From: Sphingobacterium spiritivorum
GTDB taxonomy: Bacteria; Bacteroidota; Bacteroidia; Sphingobacteriales; Sphingobacteriaceae
Direction: 5' to 3'
DNA length: 64,000 bases
Assembly (NCBI RefSeq): GCF_016724845.1
Contig: NZ_CP068082.1
Location: 620,001-684,000 of the forward strand
Every line of letters begins with the position of its first letter. Within the stretch, counting starts at the first letter, position 1. Under the pieces are notes generated by a model, which did not search any database, was not told where the DNA came from, and saw nothing but the letters and a program-made list of their open reading frames with translations. Below, in pieces: positions 6,972-15,611 of the stretch. Position numbers and translations under genes: made by a program.

Positions 6972-8705
6972 CTACAATTCCTTAAGATGTTTATAGTTAG
7001 ATTTTATCGTATCAAATACCTCCTGCATCTTCCCTCCTAACATCAGTTTTGTCATAGATTTTGCCATTCCAAACATCTGATCCAGATTCACCTTAGGAGG
7101 CATCGCCAGCGCACTTGGATTGGTAAATACATTTAGCAATACAGGTCCGGGGTGCAATAATGCGGCATCTATAGCTCCGCTCACTTCATCAGGATTACGT
7201 ACTGTTATCCCTCTGAAGCCCATCGCTTCTGCAATCATTGCAAAGTCGGGATTGATCATATCGGTTTCGTTATCCATCAGACCTGTTACCTGCATTTCCA
7301 GTTTGACCATACCAAGAGATCTGTTATTGAAGACGACAATCTTGACCGGAATATTATACTGCCGTATAGTAGCGAGATCTCCCAATAACATAGATAAACC
7401 TCCGTCCCCGCACATAGCAATTACCTGACGATCCGGATAAGCCAGAGCAGCTCCTATAGCCATAGGCATCGCATTGGCCATCGATCCGTGATTAAAGGAT
7501 CCCAGCATTTTGCGTTTACCTGTAGCCGTTATAAAGCGAGCTCCCCATACACAGGTCATCCCCGTATCTACCGTAAAAATAGCATCTTCATCAGCTTTTG
7601 TATCAATGATATGCGCCAGATATTCCGGTTGAATGGTATCTTCGTCTCCTTTTGCATTGATGTATGTATGCATATTCTCCTTTACTTTTTCATAAAAATC
7701 AAGCTGACTTTTCAAAAAACTATCATCCAGCTTTTCATTCAGTAAAGGCAGAAGTGCCACAATGGTATCTTTGATATCACCGATCAATCCCAAATCCAGT
7801 TTTGCACGTCGTCCGAGACGTTCTGCATTGGTATCGATCTGAATGATTTTATTATCAACAGGCATAAAATTTTCATACGGAAAGTCCGTTCCTAGCAGAA
7901 TCACTAAATCGGAATCATGCATACTCTGATAGGCGGAAGGCATCCCCAACAGACCCGTCATACCGATCTCATTCGGATTATGATGTTGTATACCCATCTT
8001 CCCGCGGAAAGAATACCCTACAGGAGCTTTCAGGTGATGAGACAGCTGCACAACCTGTTCATGTGCGCCTTCTGCTCCAATACCACAGTAAATAGTAGTA
8101 CATCTGCTTGAATTTATCAGATTAGCCAGTTTTAAGAGTTCATCTTCTGAAGGGCGGATAGTTGGATTGCAACGGAAAATCTGTGTGGATGTCTCTGTAT
8201 CCACGGCCTTCAGTTCACTGACATCTCCCGGCAAACCGATTACAGCGACTCCTTTTTTACTGATCGCATGCTGAATAGCCGTCTGGATAATTCGTGGAGC
8301 CTGTTCTGCAGTTGTGATAAGCTGATTATAGCAACTGCAATCGTCAAATAATTTAATGGTATTTGTTTCCTGAAAATAATCCATTCCCATCTCATGCGTA
8401 TTGATAGTAGAGGCAATAACCAGCATAGGAACATGCGATTTATGTGCATCATACATTCCGTTGATAAGGTGCACATGTCCGGGACCGCAGCTACCCGCAC
8501 AGCAGGCAATGCCATCCAGTTCTGCTTCAGCAGCAGCGGCATACGCCCCTACTTCTTCATGTCGTACATGAATCCATTTGATACGTCCATCTTTACGAAT
8601 AGCCTCATTAAAAAAATTGAGACTATCTCCCGTAACTGCATATACTCTTTTTACACCCGCTTGCACGAGCATCTCCACTAATTGATCGGCTACAATCTTT
8701 GCCAT
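6972..8705 (-). CDS. poxB: pyruvate dehydrogenase (quinone) / pyruvate oxidase-type ThDP enzyme
   Basis: The 577-residue protein aligns well with E. coli PoxB along its length. It has the early VTGDSLNFF and RHEEVGAYAA motifs (catalytic-type Glu50), SCGPGHVHLINGMYD, and the thiamine diphosphate site GDGGLSMLLGD followed by VVFNN. PoxB oxidatively decarboxylates pyruvate to acetate and CO2 and passes electrons through FAD to membrane quinone. The last ~25 residues could form the amphipathic membrane-binding helix seen in PoxB. It follows mgtE on the same strand after about 100 bases. An acetolactate synthase is less likely because the alignment with PoxB is closer. Confidence 0.88.
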   Translation of the reverse strand: MAKIVADQLVEMLVQAGVKRVYAVTGDSLNFFNEAIRKDGRIKWIHVRHEEVGAYAAAAEAELDGIACCAGSCGPGHVHLINGMYDAHKSHVPMLVIASTINTHEMGMDYFQETNTIKLFDDCSCYNQLITTAEQAPRIIQTAIQHAISKKGVAVIGLPGDVSELKAVDTETSTQIFRCNPTIRPSEDELLKLANLINSSRCTTIYCGIGAEGAHEQVVQLSHHLKAPVGYSFRGKMGIQHHNPNEIGMTGLLGMPSAYQSMHDSDLVILLGTDFPYENFMPVDNKIIQIDTNAERLGRRAKLDLGLIGDIKDTIVALLPLLNEKLDDSFLKSQLDFYEKVKENMHTYINAKGDEDTIQPEYLAHIIDTKADEDAIFTVDTGMTCVWGARFITATGKRKMLGSFNHGSMANAMPMAIGAALAYPDRQVIAMCGDGGLSMLLGDLATIRQYNIPVKIVVFNNRSLGMVKLEMQVTGLMDNETDMINPDFAMIAEAMGFRGITVRNPDEVSGAIDAALLHPGPVLLNVFTNPSALAMPPKVNLDQMFGMAKSMTKLMLGGKMQEVFDTIKSNYKHLKEL

Positions 8706-8807
8706 ATAGATATGTTTTTAATATTAACAATAAAGAGAGGAAGCCTACATATGCCTCCTTTCTCTTTAACAGTTAAAAAGCCTATCTGTTTGACAATAAC
8801 AGGATGT

Positions 8808-10160
8808 TTACAATAATTTGCCGCTGAGAAAGAATGCAGCAATAGAAAAATAGATGATAAGACCGGATACATCGACTAATGTAGCGACAAAAGGAGCCGA
8901 AGCAGTAGCCGGGTCCATTCCGAGTCTTCGTAAGATAAATGGAATAAAAGATCCGGACAATGTACCCCATAATACAATAAACAATAAAGATATGGATACA
9001 CTCAAACCGATATAAAACCAGTATTCACCGTAGTCATATATACCAAGTTGCTGCCAGAGTAAAATCCGGATAAATCCTATAGAACCCAGTATAGCGCCTA
9101 GAATAATACCGGACGAAATTTCTCTCTTCATGACGTACCACCAGTCTTTCAGCTTCAGTTCCCCAAGTGCCATTGCACGTATAATGAGTGATGCTGCCTG
9201 AGACCCTGAATTTCCACCGGAAGATATGATAAGCGGCACAAATAATGCCAGCACTACAGCTTTCGCAATCTCTCCGTCATAGTAACTCATGGCTGAAGCC
9301 GTTAACATTTCACTCAGAAAAAGGATAATCAACCAGCCTGCGCGCTTACGCACCAGTTCCAGCAAAGGAGTCTTAGTATAGGCCAGATCCAGTTCATCCA
9401 TACCTCCGAAGCGATGAATATCTTCCGTATCACGGTCTTCTATACGATCCAACATATCATCAAAGGTCACAATACCGACCAATACACCACTATCTGTAAT
9501 AATTGGCAGTGCACTCCGGTCATACTTTTGAAAAATCTCGAATGCTTCTTCCATGGGTGTCGAGGCCCGGATTGCAGCAAAGTTGTAGTCTACCAATTCG
9601 GAGATTTTTGTATTTTCATCAGCCAGCAGCAACTGACCGATCTTGAGATCATCGATCAGCACATTCTGCCCGTCTACTACATATACAAAATTCAGTGTTT
9701 CTGCTTTTCTGCCGAAAAGTTTAATGTGCCGGAATACGTCAGCTACAGTATAATGCAGCCTGACCTGTACATACATCGGCGTCATAAGCCGCGCAATGCT
9801 ATCTTCCTTATAACCAATTAGCTCCAGTGCCATCTGCTTTTCCCGCTCATTGAGGAGGTTGATCAGATACTTGATCATTTCATCGGGCAGCTGGTAAAAC
9901 AGCTCATTACGAAGATCCGGCTTTAGATTATTCAGAAATTCGGATAGTTCTTTTTCTGATAATTGTTTTATCAGCTCATATTGGGAAGCACTATCGAAAA
10001 AAGAGAAAATTTCCAGCCGGATATCCAGAGGATAGACTGAAAACTCCTCATACAGTTCTCTTCCGGTTAACTCTGCCAGTTGTTCTGCAATATCTGCAGG
10101 ATGAAGTAGGTTATTTTGATCCATCGGAACTACATTATTATGGTGAACAAAACGCGGCAA
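8808..10160 (-). CDS. mgtE: magnesium transporter MgtE
   Basis: The 450-residue protein shows the MgtE order: an N-terminal superhelical domain beginning LHPADIAEQLAEL, a pair of CBS domains (about 130-255, with STPMEEAFEIF and VGIVTFDDMLD), a plug helix, and five membrane segments from about residue 280. The membrane part contains SGGNSGSQAASLIIR and PATASAPFVATLVD, which form the Mg2+ pore. MgtE is a homodimeric Mg2+ channel gated by Mg2+ bound to the cytosolic domain. A second possible start is Met13, nearer to where the family usually begins. pepE lies 48 bases upstream on the same strand. Confidence 0.93.
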   Translation of the reverse strand: MPRFVHHNNVVPMDQNNLLHPADIAEQLAELTGRELYEEFSVYPLDIRLEIFSFFDSASQYELIKQLSEKELSEFLNNLKPDLRNELFYQLPDEMIKYLINLLNEREKQMALELIGYKEDSIARLMTPMYVQVRLHYTVADVFRHIKLFGRKAETLNFVYVVDGQNVLIDDLKIGQLLLADENTKISELVDYNFAAIRASTPMEEAFEIFQKYDRSALPIITDSGVLVGIVTFDDMLDRIEDRDTEDIHRFGGMDELDLAYTKTPLLELVRKRAGWLIILFLSEMLTASAMSYYDGEIAKAVVLALFVPLIISSGGNSGSQAASLIIRAMALGELKLKDWWYVMKREISSGIILGAILGSIGFIRILLWQQLGIYDYGEYWFYIGLSVSISLLFIVLWGTLSGSFIPFILRRLGMDPATASAPFVATLVDVSGLIIYFSIAAFFLSGKLL

Positions 10161-10208
10161 AGCTAACCTTTTATTTTGGCTTTCAAGCTGAAAGCTCTTT
10201 TTTAGAAT

Positions 10209-10919
10209 CTAAAAATCAATCTGTCCGGGAGAGAGTTCCACAGGCGTTGCTCCCTGTCTGAAAAGTCTGGCTGTCAGATTTCCGGCAAGTATGACTTGTC
10301 CGTTCTCCACCTCCAGCCAGCTTCCTTCCCGTATACCTAGGACAGGTTGTGCATTATAGACATGAAACTCCTGAATACGGGTCTCACGGGTTTCTCCTTT
10401 GTGGGTAGAGTTCGGATCCGGATCCAGATAATGCGGATTGATATTAAACGGCAGAATCTGCAAAGCATCGAATCCCAGCGGATAGACAATCGGCATATCA
10501 TTGGTCGTACTGATGGTTAATCCAGTCAGATTAGATCCGGCAGAAGTACCGACATAAGGTTTCCCCTTTTCAATCTCTTCCTTCAATACCGACAGTAATC
10601 CCTTTTCCTGCAAAGTCTTCAGTAATAAAAACGTATTCCCGCCACCTGTAAAAATGGAAGAAGTCTCACGTATAGCTTGTGCAGGATTTTCAAACTCATG
10701 AATACCTCTTACAGCAATACCTAAAGATGCCATAGCCTGACTCACCTTGGAAGTATAATCATCATATGAAATTCCGGACGGACGGGCATATGGAATAAAC
10801 AAAATTTGCTTTTCTCCTATAAAATCCGCTATTCTATCGCGTATATAAACCAAAAAATCACTTCCATATACTGTACTTGTGCTGATCACCATCAGGCGTA
10901 TATTCTTTCCAATTTCCAT
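10209..10919 (-). CDS. pepE: peptidase E, Asp-specific dipeptidase (family S51)
   Basis: A 236-residue cytoplasmic peptidase of the class I glutamine amidotransferase-like fold. TGGGNTFLLL (residues 91-100) and the nucleophile elbow GTSAGSN with Ser126 are present, followed by the His-containing FNINPHYLDPD. Peptidase E hydrolyses dipeptides with an N-terminal aspartate. The length equals that of the enteric enzyme. It is first in a minus-strand run with mgtE and poxB, and a Bacteroidota-type -7 element lies 25 bases upstream of the start. Confidence 0.92.
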   Translation of the reverse strand: MEIGKNIRLMVISTSTVYGSDFLVYIRDRIADFIGEKQILFIPYARPSGISYDDYTSKVSQAMASLGIAVRGIHEFENPAQAIRETSSIFTGGGNTFLLLKTLQEKGLLSVLKEEIEKGKPYVGTSAGSNLTGLTISTTNDMPIVYPLGFDALQILPFNINPHYLDPDPNSTHKGETRETRIQEFHVYNAQPVLGIREGSWLEVENGQVILAGNLTARLFRQGATPVELSPGQIDF

Positions 10920-10943
10920 ATCACATTACTTCTTTAATATTTT

Positions 10944-10951
10944 CAAATGTA
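10944..10951 (-). promoter_or_regulatory. putative -7 promoter element of pepE
   Basis: Minus-strand TACATTTG matches the Bacteroidota TAnnTTTG element 25 bases upstream of the pepE start. No convincing -33 TTTG was found at the usual distance. Confidence 0.5.
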
Positions 10952-11168
10952 TAGCTTTCAAATAATATTTGCCTGCATCCTGATCAAAATGACATTCTTT
11001 CCATTTTAGGCACCATGTCCGAATCAAACATTATTCAAAATCTTTATCGATTTTAATAAATGTATAATTTAAATACAAATAATCACAAAAAATCAAACCA
11101 ATTTTTCAAACAAACGACATTCTTATTATAAAAATGAATTTATCAATTCAATAAATATATAGGGGTAT

Positions 11169-11213
11169 AAAAAAAATGCAAGAGCTTAATCTTTAAAAGA
11201 CAGACTCTTGCAT
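11169..11213 (-). terminator. intrinsic terminator of the SPFH/Arc-like operon
   Basis: On the minus strand a 9-bp stem (11205-11213 with 11176-11184) is followed directly by a run of T residues (complement of 11169-11175). It lies about 30 bases beyond the stop of the Arc-like gene. The 220 bases between it and the pepE promoter hold no gene that I can see. Confidence 0.75.
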
Positions 11214-11242
11214 AATCAGCAGACAGATACCGAAATAATACG

Positions 11243-11422
11243 CTATTTTTCGGACTTATTCTCTGGATTTTTACTTTTAAGACGCTTGTTATCTTTCAGC
11301 GCCTTATTCAGGAGATACTCGATCTGCCCGTTTACACTTCTGAATTCGTCGGCTGCCCACTTTTCCAATGCCTTAAACATTTCGGCATCGACCCTTAACA
11401 TAAAATTCTTTTTATCCGACAT
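11243..11422 (-). CDS. Arc-like ribbon-helix-helix DNA-binding protein, 59 residues
   Basis: A short gene below usual ORF cut-offs. It encodes MSDKKNFMLRVDAEMFKALE then KWAADEFRSVNGQIEYLLNK and a Lys-rich tail. The pattern of a short beta strand with alternating residues (NFMLRVD) followed by two helices, with SVNGQIEYLLNKAL as the second helix, is that of Arc/MetJ-type ribbon-helix-helix repressors, which bind DNA as dimers. It starts 12 bases after the stop of the SPFH gene and ends before a good terminator, so the two form an operon. It may autoregulate that operon or act elsewhere. Confidence 0.82.
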   Translation of the reverse strand: MSDKKNFMLRVDAEMFKALEKWAADEFRSVNGQIEYLLNKALKDNKRLKSKNPENKSEK

Positions 11423-11434
11423 ACTGTTTCAATT

Positions 11435-12298
11435 TTATTGATACAAAGTACCTGCGTTGACTATTGGAGAGGCTGCCTTTTCACCGCAAAGTACCACCAT
11501 TAGATTACTGACCATCGCTGCTTTTTTCTCATTGTCTAACTCTACAATATCCTTCTCCGAAAGCTTATGAAGTGCCATTTCTACCATACCTACAGCACCT
11601 TCTACAATCTTAGCTCTGGCCGCCACGATAGCTGTTGCCTGCTGACGTTGCAACATTGCTCCCGCAATCTCTGAAGCATAGGCCAGGTGACTGATCCGGG
11701 CCTCTTTAATCACAATCCCGGCAGGAGCCAGACGATCGGTCAATTCCTGTTCTAAAATATGATTGACCGTATCCCCACCTTCACGAAGTGTAATGGAAGC
11801 CTCTTCATCTTCAAGATTATCATACGGAAAACTTCCGGCCAGATGACGCACAGCCGCTTCGCTCTGCGTACGAACATATGAAGTGTAGTTCGTTACATCA
11901 AAAGAAGCCTTATAGGTATCTCCTACCTGCCACACAATTACAGCTCCGATCTCAATAGGATTGCCCATTTTATCATTAACCTTCAGGGTCTGCCCCTGCA
12001 AGTTGTCGGATCGAAGACTCACTTTGATACTGGAATACAAAGGATTAATAAAAAACAAGCCATTTTCTTTTACCGTTCCTACATATCTGCCAAAAAAACT
12101 CAGTACACGGGAGTGATTAGGGCTGATAATCATCAGACCTTTAAGCGTAAAAGCAAAAACGATAAACAACAATGCACTTAGAAATCCAAAACTCGGATTG
12201 TCCTTGGCCAGAACAATACAATATATGGCAAGGGCGAAACATGCTACTGCAATTAATAATGCTAAAAAGCCCGAAATAGGTTTGATTAACTTTTCCAT
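11435..12298 (-). CDS. SPFH/Band-7 domain membrane protein
   Basis: The 287-residue protein has two N-terminal membrane segments (about 8-28 and 35-56) followed by an SPFH domain (IISPNHSRVLSFFGRYVGTV onward) and an alpha-helical part rich in Ala (SEIAGAMLQRQQATAIVAARAKIVEGA). SPFH proteins of the stomatin/flotillin type form large membrane-bound rings that organise lipids and proteases. There is no NfeD-type partner nearby; the downstream partner is an Arc-like DNA-binding protein. The exact role is unknown. Confidence 0.85.
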   Translation of the reverse strand: MEKLIKPISGFLALLIAVACFALAIYCIVLAKDNPSFGFLSALLFIVFAFTLKGLMIISPNHSRVLSFFGRYVGTVKENGLFFINPLYSSIKVSLRSDNLQGQTLKVNDKMGNPIEIGAVIVWQVGDTYKASFDVTNYTSYVRTQSEAAVRHLAGSFPYDNLEDEEASITLREGGDTVNHILEQELTDRLAPAGIVIKEARISHLAYASEIAGAMLQRQQATAIVAARAKIVEGAVGMVEMALHKLSEKDIVELDNEKKAAMVSNLMVVLCGEKAASPIVNAGTLYQ

Positions 12299-12415
12299 AA
12301 TTCAAATTTTTATGTTATTGATATGATATCAAAACTATATCATTTTAATTTCAAAAACAAGCACTATTAAAAATAAAATTCCGAAGAAAGAATCGAGGAG
12401 TAAATGAGGCTAAAC

Positions 12416-12452
12416 GCAAAAAACAACTTAATAAATTTAAGTTGTTTTTTGC
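12416..12452. terminator. bidirectional hairpin terminator
   Basis: A perfect 15-bp stem (12416-12430 with 12438-12452) with A- and T-rich flanks lies in the intergenic space upstream of the SPFH gene and before the LytTR remnant. No intact gene on either side obviously uses it, which fits decay of a former neighbour. Confidence 0.6.
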
Positions 12453-12482
12453 AAACCTAGGATTATACGTTGAAGCGAATAG

Positions 12483-12728
12483 AACCAAAAGCTGATCACG
12501 TATACCAATCTAAAGAATATTAACAAGCTATTGCCGGCAAATAATTTTATCAGGATCAATTGTTCTTACAGTGTTAATAAAGATCGGATTGATTCTTTCA
12601 GCAACAATGATGTGTTTATTAGAGATAATGAAATATTATGTATACGGGTCGTACAAAAGCTCAGGGGTTTTCATTCGAGGATTCTCTATTCAACAGATTA
12701 TTTTAGAAAAACAGAAGGAATCGGATAG
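12483..12728 (+). pseudogene. remnant of a LytTR DNA-binding domain (response regulator C-terminus)
   Basis: The frame opens after a stop at 12480-12482 and has no ATG at its beginning. It reads NLKNINKLLPANNFIRINCS followed by YSVNKDRIDSFSNNDVFIRD, which fits the core of LytTR domains (pattern FIRVHRSYIVNLDKIES). After about residue 65 of the open stretch the match fades (RVVQKLRGFHSRI and on). The receiver domain and the start are missing, so I call it a decayed fragment of a LytR/AlgR-type response regulator. Confidence 0.6.
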
Positions 12729-12878
12729 ACAATCTGCAAATCTTGCAAATTAAACACAAAATTCTATAACGGATACCCACGATATAATTGTCAATTTTAC
12801 GATGTTAATATAAAAGGGCTGAGACAACAGCTATTAACAGGCAACAGCTTACGTTTAAATTTGAAAAAACTATAAACT

Positions 12879-13826
12879 ATGGGAAGTAATCACGAACATA
12901 CTCAATCACATACGGCGAATAAAAAGACCCTAACTATTAGCTTAGTGATTATCACAGGTTATATGGCAATAGAGGTTATTGGTGGATTGATTACAAATAG
13001 CCTTGCCTTATTAGCAGATGCAGGACATATGTTGAGTGATGCCATTTCACTATTCATTGCTCTGATGGCTTTTACATTCAGCAACAAAGTAGCTGATTAT
13101 GGAAAAACATATGGCTACAAACGATTTGAAATATTGGCTGCAGTCATCAATGGCGCAACTTTAATTCTGATTTCAGCTTATATTATATATGAAGCTGTTG
13201 AACGCTTCCAAAACCCGCCAGAGATTGCTTCAGGAGGAATGCTCATAATTGCATTTATAGGCTTATTGATAAATGTACTTGTGGCGTGGATAATGATGCG
13301 TGGTGCGGATGTCAAGGAAAATCTCAATATGCGGGGAGCATACCTGCACGTACTAAGTGACATGCTGGGATCGGTTGGTGCTATCATTGCTGCATTACTT
13401 ATTATGTTTTTTGGATGGGGATGGGCTGATCCGCTGGCAAGTATTATCGTTTCTCTACTGGTATTACGAAGCGGTTACATAGTTACCAAATCAGCAATAC
13501 ATGTTCTTATGGAAGGCACTCCGAATAATGTTGAAGTTGAAAAGGTAACAAAAAAAATGCTGAGTACTCAAGGTATTGACAATATACATGACCTGCACAT
13601 ATGGACAATCACAAGCGGTCTAAACGCATTAACCTGCCACGCTGTAGTAAATGAAAAAATGACAATTGAAGAAAGCGAAAAAATGCTTCGTAAAATAGAA
13701 CACGATTTGGAACACTTAAACATTCATCATGTAACTATTCAGTTGGAAACATCCGCTAACCAACATGATAACTCAGTACTGTGTAATATCAAAGCAGAAC
13801 CTACAGCTCACGAACATCATCATTGA
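12879..13826 (+). CDS. czcD: cation diffusion facilitator, CzcD/ZitB-like zinc exporter
   Basis: The 315-residue protein has six membrane segments and the two metal-binding HxxxD motifs of CDF transporters: HMLSD in the second segment and HVLSD in the fifth. The N-terminus (HEHTQSH) and C-terminus (HEHHH) are His-rich. The cytoplasmic C-terminal domain (about 205-295) includes IHDLHIWTITSGLNALTCH. CDF proteins export Zn2+ and related divalent cations in exchange for protons. It stands alone on the plus strand after a region with a decayed LytTR fragment. The exact metal is inferred from similarity to the CzcD group. Confidence 0.9.
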   Translation: MGSNHEHTQSHTANKKTLTISLVIITGYMAIEVIGGLITNSLALLADAGHMLSDAISLFIALMAFTFSNKVADYGKTYGYKRFEILAAVINGATLILISAYIIYEAVERFQNPPEIASGGMLIIAFIGLLINVLVAWIMMRGADVKENLNMRGAYLHVLSDMLGSVGAIIAALLIMFFGWGWADPLASIIVSLLVLRSGYIVTKSAIHVLMEGTPNNVEVEKVTKKMLSTQGIDNIHDLHIWTITSGLNALTCHAVVNEKMTIEESEKMLRKIEHDLEHLNIHHVTIQLETSANQHDNSVLCNIKAEPTAHEHHH

Positions 13827-13856
13827 AATCTGCTATCTGAAACTGAGATGACTAAT

Positions 13857-13864
13857 AAATTTGG
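13857..13864 (+). promoter_or_regulatory. putative -7 element before the glycosylase gene
   Basis: TAAATTTG matches the TAnnTTTG consensus 21 bases before the start at 13886. Confidence 0.4.
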
Positions 13865-13885
13865 TGTTTTTTGTAATTTTAGGAT

Positions 13886-14368
13886 ATGCTAAAAGAATCT
13901 TTTCCTCCTGTCTGTGGTCTTTCCCCAAAATTTTTAATTCTGGGTTCTTTACCCGGAGATAAATCCCTGGGGCAGCAGCAATACTACGCACATCCGCAAA
14001 ACCGGTTCTGGAAATTATTATTTCATCTTATGGAAAAAGAATACGAATCTGATTATTCCAAACGCATTCAGTTTCTGGAAGATCATCATATTGCACTCTG
14101 GGACACCTGTGCTTCAGCAATACGTCCGGGAAGTATGGATACCGCTATACTTTCAGAACTCCCTAACGATATTATCAGTCTTTTACAACATGTACCTTCT
14201 ATACAACATGTTATTTTTAACGGTAATAAAGCAAAGCAATTGTATGATAGATATCATAAGAGACTTGCGCAGATATCTTATCACAGCCTGCCCAGTACCA
14301 GCCCTGCAAATGCCAGGTTCTCCTTTGACAAACTGGTAGACTCCTGGTCAATACTCAAATCCGTTTAA
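13886..14368 (+). CDS. DNA-deoxyinosine (hypoxanthine-DNA) glycosylase, uracil-DNA glycosylase superfamily
   Basis: A 160-residue protein of the UDG superfamily. It has GSLPGDKSL near the N-terminus, the YAHPQNRFWKLL segment that follows in this subfamily, and a late H-SPTSPAN-type loop here as LPSTSPANARFSF. This small single-domain type removes hypoxanthine, the deamination product of adenine, from DNA. It is not the Ung or Mug family proper. It precedes purM on the same strand with its own probable promoter. Confidence 0.82.
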   Translation: MLKESFPPVCGLSPKFLILGSLPGDKSLGQQQYYAHPQNRFWKLLFHLMEKEYESDYSKRIQFLEDHHIALWDTCASAIRPGSMDTAILSELPNDIISLLQHVPSIQHVIFNGNKAKQLYDRYHKRLAQISYHSLPSTSPANARFSFDKLVDSWSILKSV

Positions 14369-14406
14369 TATTCGCCAATTATCCTGTAAATATCAGGATG
14401 ATTGAC

Positions 14407-14414
14407 TATTTTTG
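14407..14414 (+). promoter_or_regulatory. -7 promoter element of purM
   Basis: TATTTTTG matches TAnnTTTG and ends 7 bases before the chosen purM ATG (14422). The transcript would have an almost absent 5' leader. It also argues against the upstream in-frame ATG at 14398, which would lie in or before the promoter. Confidence 0.5.
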
Positions 14415-14421
14415 CCCCAAG

Positions 14422-15600
14422 ATGTCAGATTTAAAATACAACCAAAGAGGTGTGTCCGCAGGTAAAGAGGATGTACACAATGCAATCAAAAACATTGATA
14501 AAGGATTATTTCCTAAAGCTTTTTGTAAAATCATCCCTGATATTCTGGCTGGTGATGAGGAATGGTGTAATATAATGCATGCAGACGGTGCAGGTACAAA
14601 ATCTTCATTGGCGTATGTATACTGGAAGCAAACAGGAGATGCTTCTGTTTGGAGAGGTATTGCACAGGATGCTATCATTATGAATCTTGACGACCTGCTC
14701 TGCGTAGGTGCAACAGATAATATCCTGTTGTCTTCTACTATCGGAAGAAATAAAAACCTGATCCCGGGAGAAGTGATTGCGGAAATCATCAACGGAACGG
14801 AAGAAATACTTTCTGAACTGCGTAATATGGGTATCGGTATTTACTCGACAGGCGGAGAGACTGCAGATGTAGGCGATATTGTGCGTACGATTATTGTTGA
14901 CAGTACTGTTACTTGCCGTATGCCTCGTAATAACGTAATTTCTAATCATAACATCAAATCTGGAAATGTAATCGTCGGACTTGCTTCATACGGACAGGCA
15001 ACTTACGAAAAAGAATATAACGGCGGGATGGGTTCCAATGGACTGACATCCGCCCGTCATGATGTATTTCATAAAGCAATTGCCGAACAATATCCGGAAA
15101 GCTTTGACCCTGCTGTTCCTTATGATCTGGTATTTGCCGGTGGTAAAGGATTAACAGATCCTGTTGAAATAGGCAACGGAGAAAGCATCACAGCCGGTAA
15201 ACTGGTTTTATCACCGACCCGTACATATGCTCCGGTTATCAAGACTATTTTAGATAAGTATCGTTCGCAAATCGATGGAATGGTACATTGCTCAGGCGGT
15301 GCACAAACCAAAGTATTACACTTTGTGGATAATGTGCATGTTATCAAAGATAATCTGTTCCCTATTCCACCACTGTTTGATCTGATACAGAAAGAATCAA
15401 AAACAGACTGGCAGGAGATGTATAAGGTTTTCAATATGGGACACCGCATGGAATTGTACGTTTCTGAAGACATTGCTCAGGATATTATTACGATATCTGA
15501 ATCATTTGGTATCCCTGCGCAGATTGTAGGCCATGTAGAGGAGGCTTCAGGCAAAAAAGTAACGATCCACTCTCCTTACGGAACATTTGAATACGAATAA
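14422..15600 (+). CDS. purM: phosphoribosylformylglycinamidine cyclo-ligase (AIR synthetase)
   Basis: PurM converts formylglycinamidine ribonucleotide and ATP to aminoimidazole ribonucleotide, step five of purine synthesis. From Met at 14422 the protein has 392 residues and begins MSDLKYNQRGVSAGKEDV. The PurM motifs HADGAGTKSSLAY, MNLDDLLCVGA and STGGETADVGD are present, and the C-terminal domain includes FNMGHRMELYV. The start at 14422 is preferred over 14398 because a promoter-like TATTTTTG lies between them. The length is somewhat longer than enteric PurM, as is usual for the Bacteroidota form. No other pur gene is adjacent. Confidence 0.9.
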   Translation: MSDLKYNQRGVSAGKEDVHNAIKNIDKGLFPKAFCKIIPDILAGDEEWCNIMHADGAGTKSSLAYVYWKQTGDASVWRGIAQDAIIMNLDDLLCVGATDNILLSSTIGRNKNLIPGEVIAEIINGTEEILSELRNMGIGIYSTGGETADVGDIVRTIIVDSTVTCRMPRNNVISNHNIKSGNVIVGLASYGQATYEKEYNGGMGSNGLTSARHDVFHKAIAEQYPESFDPAVPYDLVFAGGKGLTDPVEIGNGESITAGKLVLSPTRTYAPVIKTILDKYRSQIDGMVHCSGGAQTKVLHFVDNVHVIKDNLFPIPPLFDLIQKESKTDWQEMYKVFNMGHRMELYVSEDIAQDIITISESFGIPAQIVGHVEEASGKKVTIHSPYGTFEYE

Positions 15601-15611
15601 ACGGTAGATAT

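Noticed and set aside
9414..9821. 135-codon plus-strand ORF opposite mgtE
   Set aside because: Antisense shadow of the CBS region of mgtE without start signals or known motifs.
12571..12753. 60-codon plus-strand frame in the LytTR remnant region
   Set aside because: The neighbouring frame carries the recognisable LytTR pattern; this one has none.
14398..14421. Upstream ATG giving an 8-residue longer PurM
   Set aside because: The family match starts at MSDLKYNQRG, and a promoter-like element lies between the two ATGs.
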